A stretch of 64,000 nt of DNA from Rosenbergiella epipactidis (GCF_018494055.1 NZ_JABBFQ010000009.1:1-64000); one strand, 5' to 3'; positions 9,975 through 18,587 are shown, numbered from the stretch's first letter. The notes: generated from the letters alone by a model not told the origin. Numbers and translations: made by a program.

Positions 9975-9990
9975 TTGCTCGATTATTGCA
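9975..9990 (+). promoter_or_regulatory. Possible sigma-54 promoter of the porin gene
   Basis: TTGCTCGATTATTGCA keeps the -12 TTGCA and correct spacing but has TT-G instead of TGG at -24. The nearby GG at 9964-9965 is one base too far from the next GC. The call is weak and rests mostly on the NtrC site upstream. Confidence 0.3.
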
Positions 9991-10017
9991 GTGTTTAATT
10001 ACAGGATAATTATATTA

Positions 10018-11157
10018 ATGAAAACGCGTTTATTTTCGCCCTCGATCTTGGCGTTGTGTTTACTGGGACTCCCCGCTGTCAGCCAAGCAGAAATTACTCT
10101 CTTAAAACAAGATCCTCAGGCGACTGATCCACTCAGCCGCTTAAATGTCAAAGTGGGTGGAAGTATCCGTCCTCAGTTCAATCACCAGACCGGTGGCAAA
10201 GATAAATCATACAAACGCAACGGTTTTGATGGTGGCACACGTTTTCGTTTCAGTGTGGATTACGCACTGACCCAAGATATCAACTGGGTTAACTACTACG
10301 AAGTTGGTGTTAATATTCCTAAAGTCTTTAACTGGGATAATCATCACGCTTCTGGTGCGACCAATACCACCCGCCGCCAATGGTTTACCGGCTTAAAGAG
10401 CCAGCAATATGGCCAACTGACCTTCGGACAACAGAATAGCGTTTATTACGATGCGGTCGGGGAAAAAACCGATATTTGGGATGACGATATGTTAGCTCAA
10501 GCACCGGGTAACGGGGTAAACGGTGATTATGATGGATCATACCGTTCGCGTAAGATGCTGAAATATAAAGGCCGAGTAGGGGATTTTGATGTCTATGCCT
10601 CATACCTCTTTGGCGACGATCCGTTACTGACCAGCGACAAAATGCGCTACAAACGTAAAGGCGGCGGTTCTGTCGGTATCGATTATCACATTACCAAAGA
10701 CCTCTCGTGGGGAACGGCCTGGAACTACACCAAAGCCACCGTTTATGACCATGCGCATGGCCAGAGTAAAGATTATAACCAAAATATCGTCGGGACGTCC
10801 TTGGGCTGGACACCGGGTAACTGGACCATTGCCGCAGGCGGGGGATACTATCAAAACTTCCTGAAAACCAAGCTGAAAAATGCAAATAACTACTTTGCTG
10901 GTGATGCATGGGGCGTCGAATATTTTGCCGGTTATAAGTTCCCAGTTCAGCAAATGGGTGTGAAGGCGGTAATGCCTTATGTTATGGGTGACCGTCTTGA
11001 ATACGTCAATGGTCGTAATTACAAGCGTATCGATAATGGCGTAGGGGTTGCATTATTTGCCTATTACGGCTTCCGTGTCGATTATGAGCACGTCTTTGCG
11101 TCAACCACCGATAAAGAAGGGGATATGAACCTCGTACGCTTCCGCTACGACTTCTAA
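10018..11157 (+). CDS. Outer membrane porin (Gram-negative porin superfamily)
   Basis: 379 residues with a signal peptide ending AVSQA-E (about residue 23). The body is a beta-barrel with repeated aromatic-terminated strands (GGTRFRFSVDYALT, GQLTFGQQNSVYYD, DFDVYASYLFGDD) and a C-terminal VRFRYDF ending in Phe. Overall it resembles general trimeric porins rather than specific channels, and I cannot name a substrate. ATG at 10018 follows ACAGGAT; a GTG at 9991 is less likely. The palindromic NtrC site about 110 bases upstream suggests induction under nitrogen limitation. Confidence 0.8.
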   Translation: MKTRLFSPSILALCLLGLPAVSQAEITLLKQDPQATDPLSRLNVKVGGSIRPQFNHQTGGKDKSYKRNGFDGGTRFRFSVDYALTQDINWVNYYEVGVNIPKVFNWDNHHASGATNTTRRQWFTGLKSQQYGQLTFGQQNSVYYDAVGEKTDIWDDDMLAQAPGNGVNGDYDGSYRSRKMLKYKGRVGDFDVYASYLFGDDPLLTSDKMRYKRKGGGSVGIDYHITKDLSWGTAWNYTKATVYDHAHGQSKDYNQNIVGTSLGWTPGNWTIAAGGGYYQNFLKTKLKNANNYFAGDAWGVEYFAGYKFPVQQMGVKAVMPYVMGDRLEYVNGRNYKRIDNGVGVALFAYYGFRVDYEHVFASTTDKEGDMNLVRFRYDF

Positions 11158-11167
11158 TCGCTCACCC

Positions 11168-11197
11168 ACGCCTTCATCCTCAGCATGAAGGCGTTTC
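11168..11197 (+). terminator. Terminator between porin and tauD
   Basis: ACGCCTTCAT (11168-11177) pairs perfectly with ATGAAGGCGT (11185-11194), followed by TTT. It lies between convergent genes and may serve both. Confidence 0.75.
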
Positions 11198-11200
11198 GTA

Positions 11201-12037
11201 TTATGGACCTTTCGGCTTATCGCCTAAAATGGTGGCTCGATGCATTACCCGCCGTTGGGGGTGATAGTCATCACAGGCGTAATGTTGAGTAATACGATTA
11301 TCCCAAAATACCACGTCATTCGCCTGCCAATGCCAACGAACCGAAAACTCCGGTCGCGTGCTGTGAGCGAAGAGAAGCTCCAGCAAAGCACGACTTTCTA
11401 ATGCACTTAGCCCAATAATCCGCCGCGTAAATCCAGGCGTCACAAAAAGCCCTTTTTTACCGGTATCGGGATGCACACGCACCACGGGATGAATAACCGG
11501 CGGATGATCTTGACGAGCCTTTGCGACCTGTTGTTGAGCTTCCGCAGTTGTACTAAAACGCTCATCGGGAAAAGACAGTTGAATATCATGTTCGGCATCG
11601 AGACCGTCTATCAGCTGTTGAATGGGCGGTGACAGCGCATCATAGGCTGCACTGCTACTCGCCCATAATGTATCACCACCGTATTCAGGGACTTGGATGG
11701 CATTAAGGATGGAACCTAGGGGAGGCGTTTCGATAAAGGTTACATCGGTGTGCCAAAGTGCGTTATCCCGTAAATCATTGAGCGCCGTATCGAGAATTAA
11801 AATTTCGGGTTGCTGCTCGACTTTCGGGTAAATGGGGTGGATATGTAAGCGACCAAATCGCTCAGCGAGGCTAGCCTGATCGGCGGGCGTCAGGTGTTGA
11901 CCACGAAAGAAAAGCACTTGGTATTTAAGGAGTAATGAATAGACCGTGCGCTGATCATCAGCGGTCAGTTGGGTCAAATCAATACCGTCAATCTTTGCGC
12001 CAAGTGCAGGGGTAAGTGGGGTCGCGTTAATCGTCAT
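11201..12037 (-). CDS. tauD: Taurine dioxygenase TauD
   Basis: 278 residues (E. coli 283). An Fe(II)/2-oxoglutarate dioxygenase that hydroxylates taurine and releases sulfite for use as a sulfur source. The iron ligands are visible as WHTDVTF (His and Asp, about residues 99-101) and the distal His in TQHYACDDY. The final arginine motif is RRVMHRATI. It is the last gene of tauABCD, overlapping tauC by 11 bases. Expression in relatives needs Cbl/CysB under sulfate starvation. Confidence 0.95.
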   Translation of the reverse strand: MTINATPLTPALGAKIDGIDLTQLTADDQRTVYSLLLKYQVLFFRGQHLTPADQASLAERFGRLHIHPIYPKVEQQPEILILDTALNDLRDNALWHTDVTFIETPPLGSILNAIQVPEYGGDTLWASSSAAYDALSPPIQQLIDGLDAEHDIQLSFPDERFSTTAEAQQQVAKARQDHPPVIHPVVRVHPDTGKKGLFVTPGFTRRIIGLSALESRALLELLFAHSTRPEFSVRWHWQANDVVFWDNRITQHYACDDYHPQRRVMHRATILGDKPKGP

Positions 12038-12836
12038 ACAGGCTCCAACGGGCGAATCTTTTCTGTAATTGTCTAAGCAGGAGTTCGATAACGAGTGCTA
12101 CCGCTGCAATGAGGAGGATCCCGGCCACCACCACATCGGTTGATAAAAACTGTGCGGCAGACTGCACCATAAAGCCTAAGCCACGGTTAGCGGCGATAAG
12201 CTCTGCGGCCACTAAGGTCGACCAGCCGACGCCTAAGGCAATCCTTATTCCCGTCAGCAGTTCAGGAAGAATGCTGGGTAGAATGACCCACTTCATTACC
12301 TGCCACGACGATGCACCTAAGCAGCGCACGGCTTGAACTCGGTGTGGCTCAATACGTCTTACCGCTTCCGCTGTACTGATAGTCAAAGGGGCGAAAATCG
12401 CCAAGAAGATGAGGAGGATTTTCGAGACTTCACCGATCCCTAACCAAATAACGATAAGGGGTAAATAAGCCAGTGGCGGGATAGGGCGATAAAAATCCAA
12501 GATAGGGGTGAAAACAGCCCGTACCACCGGAGTCAGCCCCATAGCAATGCCAAGAGGGATAGCGGTTACTAAGGCGATCGCTAAGGCAACCAATACCCGA
12601 AGCAGGCTGGCGGTAATATGCTGACCCAAGCTAATGTCGAGGTAACCTTGTTGCCATAATTGTTTAAATGCCAGAAACAACGCCTTGGGCGACGGAAAGA
12701 AAAGGGTATTAACCCAACCGTAGTGAGAAGCGGTAAACCATGCTGCCACGATCACCAGAACCGTAAAACTGGAGATTAGCGATAAATAACGGCTGGATGG
12801 AGATCGAGAATAGGAGGCACCACGTAGAGACTTCAT
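12027..12836 (-). CDS. tauC: Taurine ABC transporter permease TauC
   Basis: 269 residues. The inner-membrane permease of the taurine importer, with about six hydrophobic segments. The stretch FYRPIPPLAYLPLIVIWLGIG and the EAA-type loop (RCLGASSWQVMKWVILPSILPELLTGIRI) match E. coli TauC. It overlaps tauB by 4 bases (ATGA), suggesting translational coupling. Confidence 0.95.
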   Translation of the reverse strand: MKSLRGASYSRSPSSRYLSLISSFTVLVIVAAWFTASHYGWVNTLFFPSPKALFLAFKQLWQQGYLDISLGQHITASLLRVLVALAIALVTAIPLGIAMGLTPVVRAVFTPILDFYRPIPPLAYLPLIVIWLGIGEVSKILLIFLAIFAPLTISTAEAVRRIEPHRVQAVRCLGASSWQVMKWVILPSILPELLTGIRIALGVGWSTLVAAELIAANRGLGFMVQSAAQFLSTDVVVAGILLIAAVALVIELLLRQLQKRFARWSLYDD

Positions 12837-13606
12837 GCGACCTCCAGTAATTGATCCAGTAAGGATTGTCGGTCATGAGTGAAGCGGCTATCAGCCTTGA
12901 GCGATCTGACTGTCTCACCGTCTAGAAAACGACGGGCAAAGGGGGGCTGCTGATGTGTGATAATTTGCGTAGGAGGTCCTTGTAGCAGGTATAAATCTGT
13001 AGCCAATAATAGGGCCTCATCCACACTATGGGTGATTAACAGAAAGCCCACACCCGTCTCTTTCCAAATCGTCAGTAGGAGCGCTTGCATCTTTTCTCGT
13101 GTCAGCGCATCCAGGGCCCCAAATGGCTCATCCAATAAAAGAAAGTCAGGCTTAATCGCAAGGGCGCGAGCTAGCCCCAGACGTTGTCGTTGTCCCCCAG
13201 AGAGTTGTTGAATCGGCTGCTTAGCCTGGGCAGCTAATCCGACCAACTCGAGATAGTCATGAGCAATTTTTTGACGCTGTGCCTTGGCAACACCTTGGAT
13301 CTTAAGACCGATTTCGACATTGTGTTCGGTATTCAACCAAGGTAATAAGGCATCATCTTGAAAAACCACCGCCCGCTGTCCCGAAGGTCCACTAAGAGAT
13401 TGATGATTGAGCGTAACCTGCCCCTCGTCTAAGGGTTGAAAGCCGGCAAATACGTTTAGTAGGGTAGATTTACCGCATCCAGAGGGGCCAAGCAGCACAA
13501 CACTTTCCCCTTTATTTATCGACATCGATATCTTATCGAAGATAGGTTGCTGCGCTTCGCCGTGAGTGAAGGTTAAATGCCCTTGAATAATCTGTAGCTG
13601 GCTCAT
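12833..13606 (-). CDS. tauB: Taurine ABC transporter ATP-binding protein TauB
   Basis: 257 residues. The ATPase of the taurine importer: Walker [10 protein letters not shown] (residues 40-48), Q-loop VVFQDDALLPW, signature LSGGQRQR, Walker B LLLDEPFGALD and H-loop ITHSVDEA. This is the nitrate/sulfonate/taurine ABC subfamily. It overlaps tauA and tauC by 4 bases each. Confidence 0.95.
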   Translation of the reverse strand: MSQLQIIQGHLTFTHGEAQQPIFDKISMSINKGESVVLLGPSGCGKSTLLNVFAGFQPLDEGQVTLNHQSLSGPSGQRAVVFQDDALLPWLNTEHNVEIGLKIQGVAKAQRQKIAHDYLELVGLAAQAKQPIQQLSGGQRQRLGLARALAIKPDFLLLDEPFGALDALTREKMQALLLTIWKETGVGFLLITHSVDEALLLATDLYLLQGPPTQIITHQQPPFARRFLDGETVRSLKADSRFTHDRQSLLDQLLEVA

Positions 13607-14586
13607 GGTTGACGACTCAACTTGACGAATTTATCGCTGATAAACGGGCGATAATCAGGTAATACGGCAGGGATACGATGCTGTTCAACCAAGAATTCGG
13701 CAGTCGCTTTGGTGGCTATTGCGCTGCCACCCTCCAGAAATGATGAGCTAAGTTGTTGCGTATAGGTGGGATAAACACTACCAGAGAGCAGGCCAGGAAT
13801 ATCTTGGGCGGATACCCCGACTAATTTAGCGATTTTCTGCGCATTTTCGCTGGTGGCACGGTATTGCTCAGGATGTTGAGCATAGTGATCGAAACTTTCT
13901 AATACGACATGTGCGTACTTCGCTAAGACTTCTGGGTGCTGCTCTGCGAAGTCTTTGCGCGTAACCCATACTTCAAACGTGGGGTTACCCCATTCACCCA
14001 CCTGTTTTGCGTCAGTCAGTACTTTGCCATCTTTTTCTATTTGGCTGAGAGCGGGTGACCAAACAAAGGCGCCATCAATATCCCCTCTTTTCCAGGCCGC
14101 GGCGATTTCCGGAGGGTTGAGATTAACAATCTTCACGTCACCGGGTTTGTAGCCCCAGTGCTTCAATGCCGCCAGTAAGCTGTAGTGCGACGTCGAGACA
14201 AAAGGTGTGGCCAAGGTCTTACCTTTCAAATCCTGATAACTATTGATATGGCTGGCATTGCGGACAACCAAGGCTTCGGCACCGTGAATTTGAGTCGATA
14301 CTAGGAAAGCGACAATCGGCAGGTTCCGCGAGGTCGCGGCAGCAAATGGGCTAGAGCCTAAATTACCGATTTGAATAGAACCGGAGGCTAATGCGGCGAC
14401 AACCTCCGGTCCGCTATTGAAGCGACGCCAATCGAGTGGTTGACCAATTGTTTTTTCAAAAACACCATCGGCTTGAGCGAATTTTGACGGGTCAACGCCA
14501 GTTTGGTAGCCAATCACGATGGGAGCGGCGAGAGTGGTAAAGGGGAAGGTTGCAGCGATCAGTAAACTAGCGAGTAGGCCTTTCAT
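13603..14586 (-). CDS. tauA: Taurine-binding periplasmic protein TauA
   Basis: 327 residues (E. coli 320). The solute receptor of the taurine importer. The signal peptide ends TLA-APIVIGYQTGVDPSKFAQADG, and the mature part follows the SsuA/TauA fold: RFNSGPEVVAALASGSIQIGNLGSSPFAAA and ETLATPFVSTSHYSLLA-like segments. It is the first gene of tauABCD. About 125 bases upstream separate it from the RcnB-like gene; no clear Cbl site was recognised. Confidence 0.94.
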   Translation of the reverse strand: MKGLLASLLIAATFPFTTLAAPIVIGYQTGVDPSKFAQADGVFEKTIGQPLDWRRFNSGPEVVAALASGSIQIGNLGSSPFAAATSRNLPIVAFLVSTQIHGAEALVVRNASHINSYQDLKGKTLATPFVSTSHYSLLAALKHWGYKPGDVKIVNLNPPEIAAAWKRGDIDGAFVWSPALSQIEKDGKVLTDAKQVGEWGNPTFEVWVTRKDFAEQHPEVLAKYAHVVLESFDHYAQHPEQYRATSENAQKIAKLVGVSAQDIPGLLSGSVYPTYTQQLSSSFLEGGSAIATKATAEFLVEQHRIPAVLPDYRPFISDKFVKLSRQP

Positions 14587-14677
14587 AGATATTCCTTATT
14601 CGTTTTTTAGAAATCTAATCGAATAAGGGGGGGCGCCAAACTACATATTAGGCATTTAGAAAGACTAAAATTAGCTA

Positions 14678-14706
14678 AAGCCCCTCAGGCAGAATACCTG
14701 AGGGGT
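14678..14706 (-). terminator. Terminator of the RcnB-like gene
   Basis: CCCCTCAGG (14681-14689) and CCTGAGGGG (14697-14705) form a 9-bp stem with a 7-base loop. On the minus strand it is followed by CTTTAGCTAATTTT, which is only partly T-rich. Confidence 0.7.
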
Positions 14707-14712
14707 GGGGAA

Positions 14713-15087
14713 TTATGGATGCATACCGTTAAGGGTAATTGAGGTGATGATCCCCGTGGTTGCTGCGACCAGTAGGTAATTACCGTCTACATAAGCCCAA
14801 TGCTGGCCATGTGGAGGGGACGGTAGTCCACGGTCACGCCAATCATCCACGCGATAGTCAGGGCCGCGAAAATCATCGGGTACTGGGCGGCCACGATCAA
14901 AATCATGACCACGATATGAAAAATGACGTGGGCCATCATCGTGACGACGATACTCTCCATGAGAAGGGCCTCCGTCGTAGCGATCATCCGGTCCTCTGCC
15001 TGGGCCATCTGCTAAGACAGACTGGCTCACCATTAATGCTGAAAGTGATAGCAGAGAAAGTGTTTTCCAGTTAGCGAATAATTTCAT
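14713..15087 (-). CDS. RcnB-like periplasmic protein
   Basis: 124 residues. Signal peptide ending VLA-DGPG (about residue 26), then a low-complexity segment rich in Asp, Arg, Gly and His (about 27-75). The RcnB-type domain follows: YRVDDWRDRGLPSPPHGQHWAYVDGNYLLVA and a hydrophobic TGIITSI end. RcnB of E. coli (112 residues) is involved in nickel and cobalt homeostasis, and other members are uncharacterised. No rcnA or rcnR is adjacent, so a metal role here is only suggested by family. Confidence 0.72.
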   Translation of the reverse strand: MKLFANWKTLSLLSLSALMVSQSVLADGPGRGPDDRYDGGPSHGEYRRHDDGPRHFSYRGHDFDRGRPVPDDFRGPDYRVDDWRDRGLPSPPHGQHWAYVDGNYLLVAATTGIITSITLNGMHP

Positions 15088-15349
15088 AATGACTCCAAAG
15101 TAATCCTAAGCGGATTGATAACGTCAATGATGCCGAACTTCAATTGATGTTGCCTAGTGTAGGGGATGTCATGTCAGGCGATTTAGAAAAACTGATAGGA
15201 TTGCTACAAAGAGTATGACAAAGCATGTCAATCTTAACGATTTCTAGGAAGATGAGAAGAAACGACACATTTTGTTGTAGAAACCTCAGGTAGAGCGTGA
15301 AAGAGCGATTACGCTTAAGAGTAAGAAAACTCACTACTCAGAGGTTAGG

Positions 15350-16108
15350 ATGATATTAACATCAATTCAAAAAGGCGACCCACAGCAGCCCCCCTTAGTC
15401 TTTATGCATTATCTTGGCGGGTCTGCAAAGACTTGGCTGCCTGTTATTGATGCCCTCTCACAGCACTTTTATTGTATTTCATTGGATATGCCGGGTTTCG
15501 GTGACTCTGCCCACCTTTCACCAGCATCCATCGCAACGCAAGCTGAGGCTGTTAGGGCGACCTTGAAAGAATTAGGGGTAAGTCAGCCATGGCTTATCGG
15601 CCATTCCATGACCGGAAAGCTGGTTGCGGCGATGGCGCTTGAAGCGCCGACGGAGGTGGCAGGTATTATATTGACGGCTCCCTCGCCCTTATGCCCGCAA
15701 CCCATGACCGATCAGCAATTTGCAATGCAATATGAGTGGCAGGCAACTCGTGAGCATGCCAGTAAATTTGTGGCAGGTTCTCACCATAAACCGTTATCAC
15801 CTGAACTTGAGCAGCGTACCCTTGACGATGTATTAAGGGCGAATCCTGCAGCGTTTCCCTACTGGGCGAAAACGGCTAGCCAAGAGGATTTTACTCAACG
15901 CTTTGAAGATATAACGCTTCCAGCGCTATTACTGTTAGGCGAGGACGATGATAATGTTCCACGGCTAGAGCAGCAGCTATCCTCGACGCTTCACCCGTTT
16001 TCCCCCCACGAGTATCAGATTATGGAGGGCTGCGGCCATTTACTGCCGCTCGAGGCAACAGAACAACTGGTGGCGATAATGAGTGCATTTATTAATAAAT
16101 ACGCTTAA
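15350..16108 (+). CDS. Alpha/beta hydrolase
   Basis: 252 residues of the alpha/beta hydrolase fold. HYLGGSAKTW forms the oxyanion region, GHSMTG the nucleophile elbow with catalytic Ser, GEDDDNV the acid, and GCGHLLPLEA the catalytic His. The substrate is not predictable. Start ATG follows AGAGGTTAGG. It stands alone; a GC-rich hairpin without T-run (CCCGCAG 16122 / CTGCGGG 16138) follows. It is the last gene before a clearly more AT-rich block. Confidence 0.85.
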   Translation: MILTSIQKGDPQQPPLVFMHYLGGSAKTWLPVIDALSQHFYCISLDMPGFGDSAHLSPASIATQAEAVRATLKELGVSQPWLIGHSMTGKLVAAMALEAPTEVAGIILTAPSPLCPQPMTDQQFAMQYEWQATREHASKFVAGSHHKPLSPELEQRTLDDVLRANPAAFPYWAKTASQEDFTQRFEDITLPALLLLGEDDDNVPRLEQQLSSTLHPFSPHEYQIMEGCGHLLPLEATEQLVAIMSAFINKYA

Positions 16109-16160
16109 TAAATGATGGCCTCCCGCAGGGGTGTTTACTGCGGGGGGAACGATATAAAGG

Positions 16161-16301
16161 ATGAAGGTTGATATTATTAAAAATAATAAATAGGACTATT
16201 TTTGTTTTTTATTTTTTACAGCGATTATTCTTGTTCTGGGATGTGTAGGAGAAGGTTATACTCTTTTTACTGATAAAATAGGATGTGATTTTATTGGATA
16301 A
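16161..16301 (+). pseudogene. Possible decayed small lipoprotein gene with in-frame amber
   Basis: ATG at 16161 with AAAGG upstream opens a frame that hits TAG after 10 codons (16191-16193) and then continues open for 35 codons. The continued part reads like a signal and lipobox (FFTAIILVLGCVGEG), then YTLFTDKIGCDFIG, and stops at 16299. Small lipoproteins with such a CxGEG start accompany type VI secretion immunity genes in enterobacteria, but that link is from memory and weak. It may be non-coding. Confidence 0.3.
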
Positions 16302-16304
16302 AAA

Positions 16305-16532
16305 ATGGTTAAAATCAGAAAGAGTATCGTGAAGGTGAGAAAAATAATTTATTTTTTAGTTTATTTCCTATTATTCCTTATCGGTTTTTATCTGCTCAAG
16401 TTTTCACATGTTTTTGAGATAGATAAATCAATATCAATCCTCGAATCAGCATCAAAATTTATAATAATGATCATCACTCTTGTGGCATTAACTCGATGGG
16501 GAATGAAGCTGTATAAATTTTTTATAGAATGA
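16305..16532 (+). CDS. Small membrane protein, unknown
   Basis: 75 residues, basic N-terminus (MVKIRKSIVKVRK) then two hydrophobic segments (about 14-30 and 50-64). I do not recognise a family. There is no strong ribosome site, although the ATG lies 3 bases after the stop of the preceding decayed frame, so translation could be coupled. Strongly AT-rich codon use unlike the core genes. Confidence 0.45.
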   Translation: MVKIRKSIVKVRKIIYFLVYFLLFLIGFYLLKFSHVFEIDKSISILESASKFIIMIITLVALTRWGMKLYKFFIE

Positions 16533-16656
16533 ATAGATTACTACACTGAGGGGTTATGAAGATAATTAGCCAATTTTTTATATGGCTGGAGGTTATCTAG
16601 GTGCTAAAACGAGTGGTACCGTAATAGCTACTCTTTACGATTATATGGAAATATAA

Positions 16657-17045
16657 ATGATGAAAGCGGCGATAATAATTTTAACTATATTACCTTTAGT
16701 CTGTCTTATGATAAGTGCTATTTTATATATCAAAAACCGTTCCAGATATCAAAAGTTAATCGATAATTTCCAGAAAGAATATGATTTTACTAATCCTTAT
16801 TTATTATATTCTACTATGGGGTTCTTAGGGGCTCCATTGATTGTATATTTTTTGTTAATTTGTTGGGGAATAAAAAGATTTTCTTTCTAGATAGAGGAGA
16901 TAAAGCATATAATTTCCCCCATCGAGATGGGAGTCTACAATTAATAACCGCTATTAAGCCAATTCTCTCCGTTTTTTTAATGGGTTTTTTATTCTGCCTT
17001 TTACTTGGATTTTTAGCAATCGGTATTATGCTCCGTGTCATTTGA
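16657..17045 (+). pseudogene. Membrane protein gene interrupted by a -1 frameshift
   Basis: The first frame (16657-16890, 77 residues) begins with a hydrophobic segment and KNRSRYQKLIDNFQKEYDFTNPYLLYS, then a second hydrophobic segment ending FLLICWGIKRFSF-stop. The -1 frame continues at once with KKIFFLDRGDKAYNFPHRDG and a third hydrophobic segment, to 17045. The second frame has no ATG or ribosome site of its own. Together they give a sensible protein of about 128 residues. The break lies in the A-run of GGAATAAAAAGATTTT near 16869-16880. It is either a mutation or slippage; the product is unknown. Confidence 0.5.
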
Positions 17046-17138
17046 ACGTAATGTGGCATTAATATTATTCACTTCTGCACTCAAGAATTCCAATTAATGA
17101 TGTATTTTATAACATTTAATTTTATATAAATTATCCTA

Positions 17139-17597
17139 TTAATGATATTTTCTCATTTCATATTTACCATTTTCTTTTATACGATAAATCCCATTATCTC
17201 CCCAAAACTCTAGGCCCGTGTATTTTTCTTTTTTTACAAATAAGAGAGAATCCTTATCAATACAATTTTTAGGGAGATCGACATCGTTGAAACAGAGTCT
17301 ATCGTAGCCATCTGTCTCTTTATACCCCTCACCAAAATTCCAAAATATTATTGTGAAAGCCCCCTCTCTATCAGGCCGAGGAATACCATACTTTTGTTTC
17401 AGAAAGTATTGGTTATTTATCCACCATTTTATTTTATTTTTATCAGAAAAGGGAAAGTTTTTAACAAGTACTGAATGAAAGTCGTGATCGTTGTGTACTG
17501 CAATGATCTCCACAGGTCGTAATATAATGGAAAAATAGTAAGTTAAAATAGCGACAAATGGAAAGAAAATTAAAATCATTATTTTCATTTTTGACAT
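17139..17597 (-). CDS. DUF943 family membrane-anchored protein (copy 2)
   Basis: 152 residues. One N-terminal transmembrane segment (about 6-25), then a conserved extracytoplasmic domain: LRPVEIIAVHNDHDFHSVLVKNFPF, KIKWWINN, KQKYGIPRP, FWNFGEGYKE, YDRLCFNDV and NCIDKDSLL. This is the DUF943 pattern, frequent beside type VI secretion cargo genes in enterobacteria; the function is unknown. It is paralogous to the gene immediately upstream at 17632-18087. Confidence 0.8.
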   Translation of the reverse strand: MSKMKIMILIFFPFVAILTYYFSIILRPVEIIAVHNDHDFHSVLVKNFPFSDKNKIKWWINNQYFLKQKYGIPRPDREGAFTIIFWNFGEGYKETDGYDRLCFNDVDLPKNCIDKDSLLFVKKEKYTGLEFWGDNGIYRIKENGKYEMRKYH

Positions 17598-17631
17598 TGA
17601 AAAAATCTCTAAAATTTAAATTTACGGTTAA

Positions 17632-18087
17632 TTAATTAGTTATCATTGTTTCGTATTCATTTAGGGTATATTCCCCACTGTCTACACTAATTATTTGTTT
17701 TCCTGTGGGTGAGTTCCATATTGTCATAATTATATTTTTCTCGATGCAGTTTAATGGCGTCTTACGACCGTCAAAACATCTTCTATCGTATTTACCTTGC
17801 TCCTTATAACCTTCTGCGAAGTCCCAAAAAACGATGGAGGAAAACGTCTTTTGATAAGGCTGGGGTAAATTATACTTTTCTTGTAATGTATTGCTGTTTT
17901 TGAGCCACCAGCTAATTTTTCCGCTATCGGTAAGTGGGAAATTATTTACTAAGATAGAGATAAAATCACCTTCTTTATACACAGCAACAACTTCTACCTT
18001 ACGCAGTGAGATCCATAGGGTGAAAATAAGCAATACACTGATAGCTAAGGTGAGAAAAATAATTGCTGTTTTATTTCTTTTCCTCAT
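17632..18087 (-). CDS. DUF943 family membrane-anchored protein (copy 1)
   Basis: 151 residues with one N-terminal transmembrane segment (about 8-25) and the same motif series as its neighbour: LRKVEVVAVYKEGDF, VNNFPLTDSGKISWWLKN, FWDFAEGYKE, YDRRCFDG and LNCIEKN. Tandem DUF943 copies that have diverged suggest an immunity-type array, but this is inference. The ATG overlaps the stop of the DUF3289 gene (ATGA), so the genes are translationally coupled. Confidence 0.82.
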   Translation of the reverse strand: MRKRNKTAIIFLTLAISVLLIFTLWISLRKVEVVAVYKEGDFISILVNNFPLTDSGKISWWLKNSNTLQEKYNLPQPYQKTFSSIVFWDFAEGYKEQGKYDRRCFDGRKTPLNCIEKNIIMTIWNSPTGKQIISVDSGEYTLNEYETMITN

Positions 18088-18587
18088 GTCAACTTCCCAC
18101 TAATTTCTATACTGGCTTCCATATTGGTCATAAATGGCTTGAAGCCAAATTCAGTGTATCGTTGAAGTACAAACCAAAGACGGAATAACTGAAACTGCTT
18201 GAACTGCGTTTTGAGTATATCATCGCTATCCAAACCAAAATGGTCCTGAACGTTATAATGAATAATTGCCCGGTAATGACTATTATTAATCTGCAGTGAT
18301 TTCAGTGTGATATGAGTAGCCCAAGTATCATGAACACTGATCCCCATACCGTTAATACTATCTTGCAGTCTATCAAACTTAGGTAATTTTTCTTGCAGAA
18401 TAACTATTCTAAGCAGATACGAAATTTCTTCGGGTATAACGCTATGGATTCTATTTTTGATAGCTTCTTCTAATCTAATACGAGTACTATTTCTCGTGTT
18501 ATCCCTCAATATTTGTTCTTCTAACGCTTTATTTAGGGCACTATCACTAAAAGGCGTGCCATCACCGTGTTGCATATGCGTAATCAT
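18084..18587 (-). CDS. DUF3289 family protein, C-terminal part
   Basis: 167 residues. They match the C-terminal two thirds of DUF3289 (YPO3983-like) proteins: ITHMQHGDGTPFSD, then LPKFDRLQDSINGMGISVHDTWAT, QDHFGLDSDDI and FRLWFVLQRYTEFGFKPFMTNMEA. Family members normally carry an N-terminal part that lies here in the neighbouring frame (18584-18913). Its ATG overlaps the stop of that frame (ATGA). It is either a broken gene or made by slippage or coupling. The role is unknown; the family associates with type VI secretion regions. Confidence 0.78.
   Translation of the reverse strand: MITHMQHGDGTPFSDSALNKALEEQILRDNTRNSTRIRLEEAIKNRIHSVIPEEISYLLRIVILQEKLPKFDRLQDSINGMGISVHDTWATHITLKSLQINNSHYRAIIHYNVQDHFGLDSDDILKTQFKQFQLFRLWFVLQRYTEFGFKPFMTNMEASIEISGKLT

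Noticed and set aside
9964-9978. Second sigma-54 promoter candidate for the porin
   Set aside because: The GG to GC distance is 11 instead of 10 bases, so it is unlikely to be functional.
15140-15334. 64-codon minus ORF between the RcnB-like gene and the hydrolase
   Set aside because: Low-complexity Phe/Leu/Ser composition with no ribosome site; probably chance.
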